Source of the DNA: Methanobacterium sp.
GTDB taxonomy: Archaea; Methanobacteriota; Methanobacteria; Methanobacteriales; Methanobacteriaceae
DNA length: 5,750 nucleotides
Direction: 5' to 3'
Assembly: GCA_028700095.1 (NCBI GenBank)
Contig: JAQVTJ010000103.1
Span: 1-5,750, forward strand
Shown here: one piece after another, positions 4,816-5,750 of the stretch
Numbering within the stretch: position 1 is the stretch's first letter
Layout of the letters: every line of letters starts with the position of its first letter
Notes under the pieces: generated by a model
What the model was told of the DNA's origin: nothing
Databases searched by the model: none
Seen by the model: the letters and a program-made list of their open reading frames with translations, nothing else
Translations under genes and position numbers: made by a program

Positions 4816-5750
4816 TTATGGGTGAAGACCAACCATATCAATTGATTCTGTTTCATTAAATCCAAACATCAAATTCATATTATGAACAGCCTGTCCTGAT
4901 GCTCCTTTAACAAGATTATCAATAGAAGATGCTATAACTAGTCTGTCACTATCATCAATATCAAAACATCCAATATGACAATAATTAGATCCACGCACAG
5001 AACTCATTCTTGGAATTTCACCAGGATCAAGAATCCTTACAAAAGGTTCTCCTGCATAAAAATCATTATAAAGTTCTTGTATATACTCTGAGCTTATATC
5101 TTCTTTTATAAAACTATGTACAGTTGTTATAATGCCCCTAATTACAGGGACAAGATGTGGTGTAAATGATACTTCAACACTTCCAAATCTGTTAAGTTTT
5201 TCACTTATTTCAGGACCATGACGATGTGTTGTAACTGCATATGGAGAAATACTATCGCTACAGTTAGGATAATGTGATGCTTCACTTGGATTAACACCTG
5301 CACCACTTACACCAGATTTAGAATCAATAACAATTCTATCAACAATATTTTCAGATACAATAGGTAAACAAGCTAATAAAGCTCCTGTAGGATAACAACC
5401 AGGATTAGCAACTAATTGGGCATTTTTTATAAGGTCACGATTAATTTCAGGAAGACCATAAACTGCATTAAGTGGATGGCTATGTTTATATCCATACCAT
5501 CTCTCATATATATCTATATTATCAAATCTATAATCTCCACTAAGATCTATAACTTTTATACCATTTTTTATAAGTTCAGGAACTATTTTCATGGAAGCTC
5601 CATGTGGTGTTGCTGTAAAAACCAGATCCGCATCAATTTCATCAACTTTAATATCTTCAAATTCCATTTCCAAATCCCTAAGATGGGGATGTGCCTTATA
5701 TAAAGGTTTTCCTTTAAACTTTCGACTGGTGGCAGCCACTATATTTACAT
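4816..5750 (-). CDS. argC: N-acetyl-gamma-glutamyl-phosphate reductase (N-terminus outside window)
   Basis: ArgC is the cytoplasmic NADPH-dependent enzyme that reduces N-acetyl-gamma-glutamyl phosphate to the semialdehyde, the third step of arginine synthesis from glutamate. The frame is open to the right edge; the last codons read V-N-I-V-A-A-T-S-R-K, so the GTG at 5739-5737 is internal, and about 30-35 residues with the expected G-x-x-G-Y-x-G nucleotide-binding loop lie outside. Visible motifs are 'FTATPHGAS', 'VIDLSGDYRF', 'ANPGCYPTGA' with the catalytic Cys (codon 5397-5395), 'SGVSGAG', and 'HRHGPEI' with the general-base His (codon 5220-5218). The family ending 'VGLHP' is present just before TAA, so the 3' end is intact. 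Total length would be about 340-345, normal for the family. Its promoter and neighbours are off the window; a gap of 210 bp with its own promoter separates it from the flavodoxin gene. Confidence 0.96.
   Translation of the reverse strand, partial: VNIVAATSRKFKGKPLYKAHPHLRDLEMEFEDIKVDEIDADLVFTATPHGASMKIVPELIKNGIKVIDLSGDYRFDNIDIYERWYGYKHSHPLNAVYGLPEINRDLIKNAQLVANPGCYPTGALLACLPIVSENIVDRIVIDSKSGVSGAGVNPSEASHYPNCSDSISPYAVTTHRHGPEISEKLNRFGSVEVSFTPHLVPVIRGIITTVHSFIKEDISSEYIQELYNDFYAGEPFVRILDPGEIPRMSSVRGSNYCHIGCFDIDDSDRLVIASSIDNLVKGASGQAVHNMNLMFGFNETESIDMVGLHP

Noticed and set aside
5416..5703. + strand open frame of 95 codons, rich in Ile, Phe, Lys and Asn
   Set aside because: It is antisense to argC, where every expected motif is present on the - strand.
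5737..5739. GTG as a start codon for argC
   Set aside because: The frame continues upstream in good family sequence (V-N-I before V-A-A-T-S), so the GTG encodes an internal Val and the true start is outside the window.
1..5750. CRISPR array, tRNA, insertion sequence, toxin-antitoxin or defence genes
   Set aside because: No regularly spaced repeats, no cloverleaf with a conserved T-loop, no transposase-like protein and no terminal inverted repeats were seen.

Overview
This is an AT-rich window from an archaeal chromosome, most likely a methanogen of the order Methanobacteriales (Methanosphaera/Methanobrevibacter-like). That placement is inference. It rests on the archaeal-type PheT C-terminus, a free-standing pyrI, an archaeal secF-secD pair with SecF first, TTTATATA-like promoter boxes, oligo-U terminators and low G+C. 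All gene identities come from recognising protein motifs by eye; no database search was run.

Layout. The left edge holds the 3' end of pheT on the + strand (1-410), followed by an A-tract/T-tract terminator. Every other gene is on the - strand. A convergent gap of about 350 bp (411-759) has no supportable gene but contains a nested inverted repeat. Reading from the right edge in the direction of transcription, the - strand genes are: argC (4816 to the right edge, N-terminus missing), a flavodoxin-like protein (4111-4605), secF (3233-4078), secD (1935-3236, overlapping secF by ATGA), pyrI (1213-1680), and a YjbQ/UPF0047-family gene (760-1156) broken by a 2-nt-type frameshift near its 3' end.

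Transcription units (inferred). argC belongs to a unit that starts outside the window. Flavodoxin-secF-secD looks like one operon, with a TATA box near 4705 and a run of 11 U directly after secD. pyrI has its own TATA box near 1774 and an oligo-U terminator. The yjbQ-like gene may be transcribed separately, possibly leaderless, and ends in a stem-loop plus U-tract facing pheT.

Functions are mostly housekeeping: phenylalanine tRNA charging, allosteric control of pyrimidine synthesis, protein export through the Sec translocon, redox electron transfer and arginine biosynthesis. I see no mobile element, CRISPR array, tRNA, rRNA or defence system. The points most worth a second look are the frameshifted yjbQ gene, the nested inverted repeat at 475-532, the strongly basic SecD tail, and the altered FMN phosphate loop of the flavodoxin encoded next to secFD.
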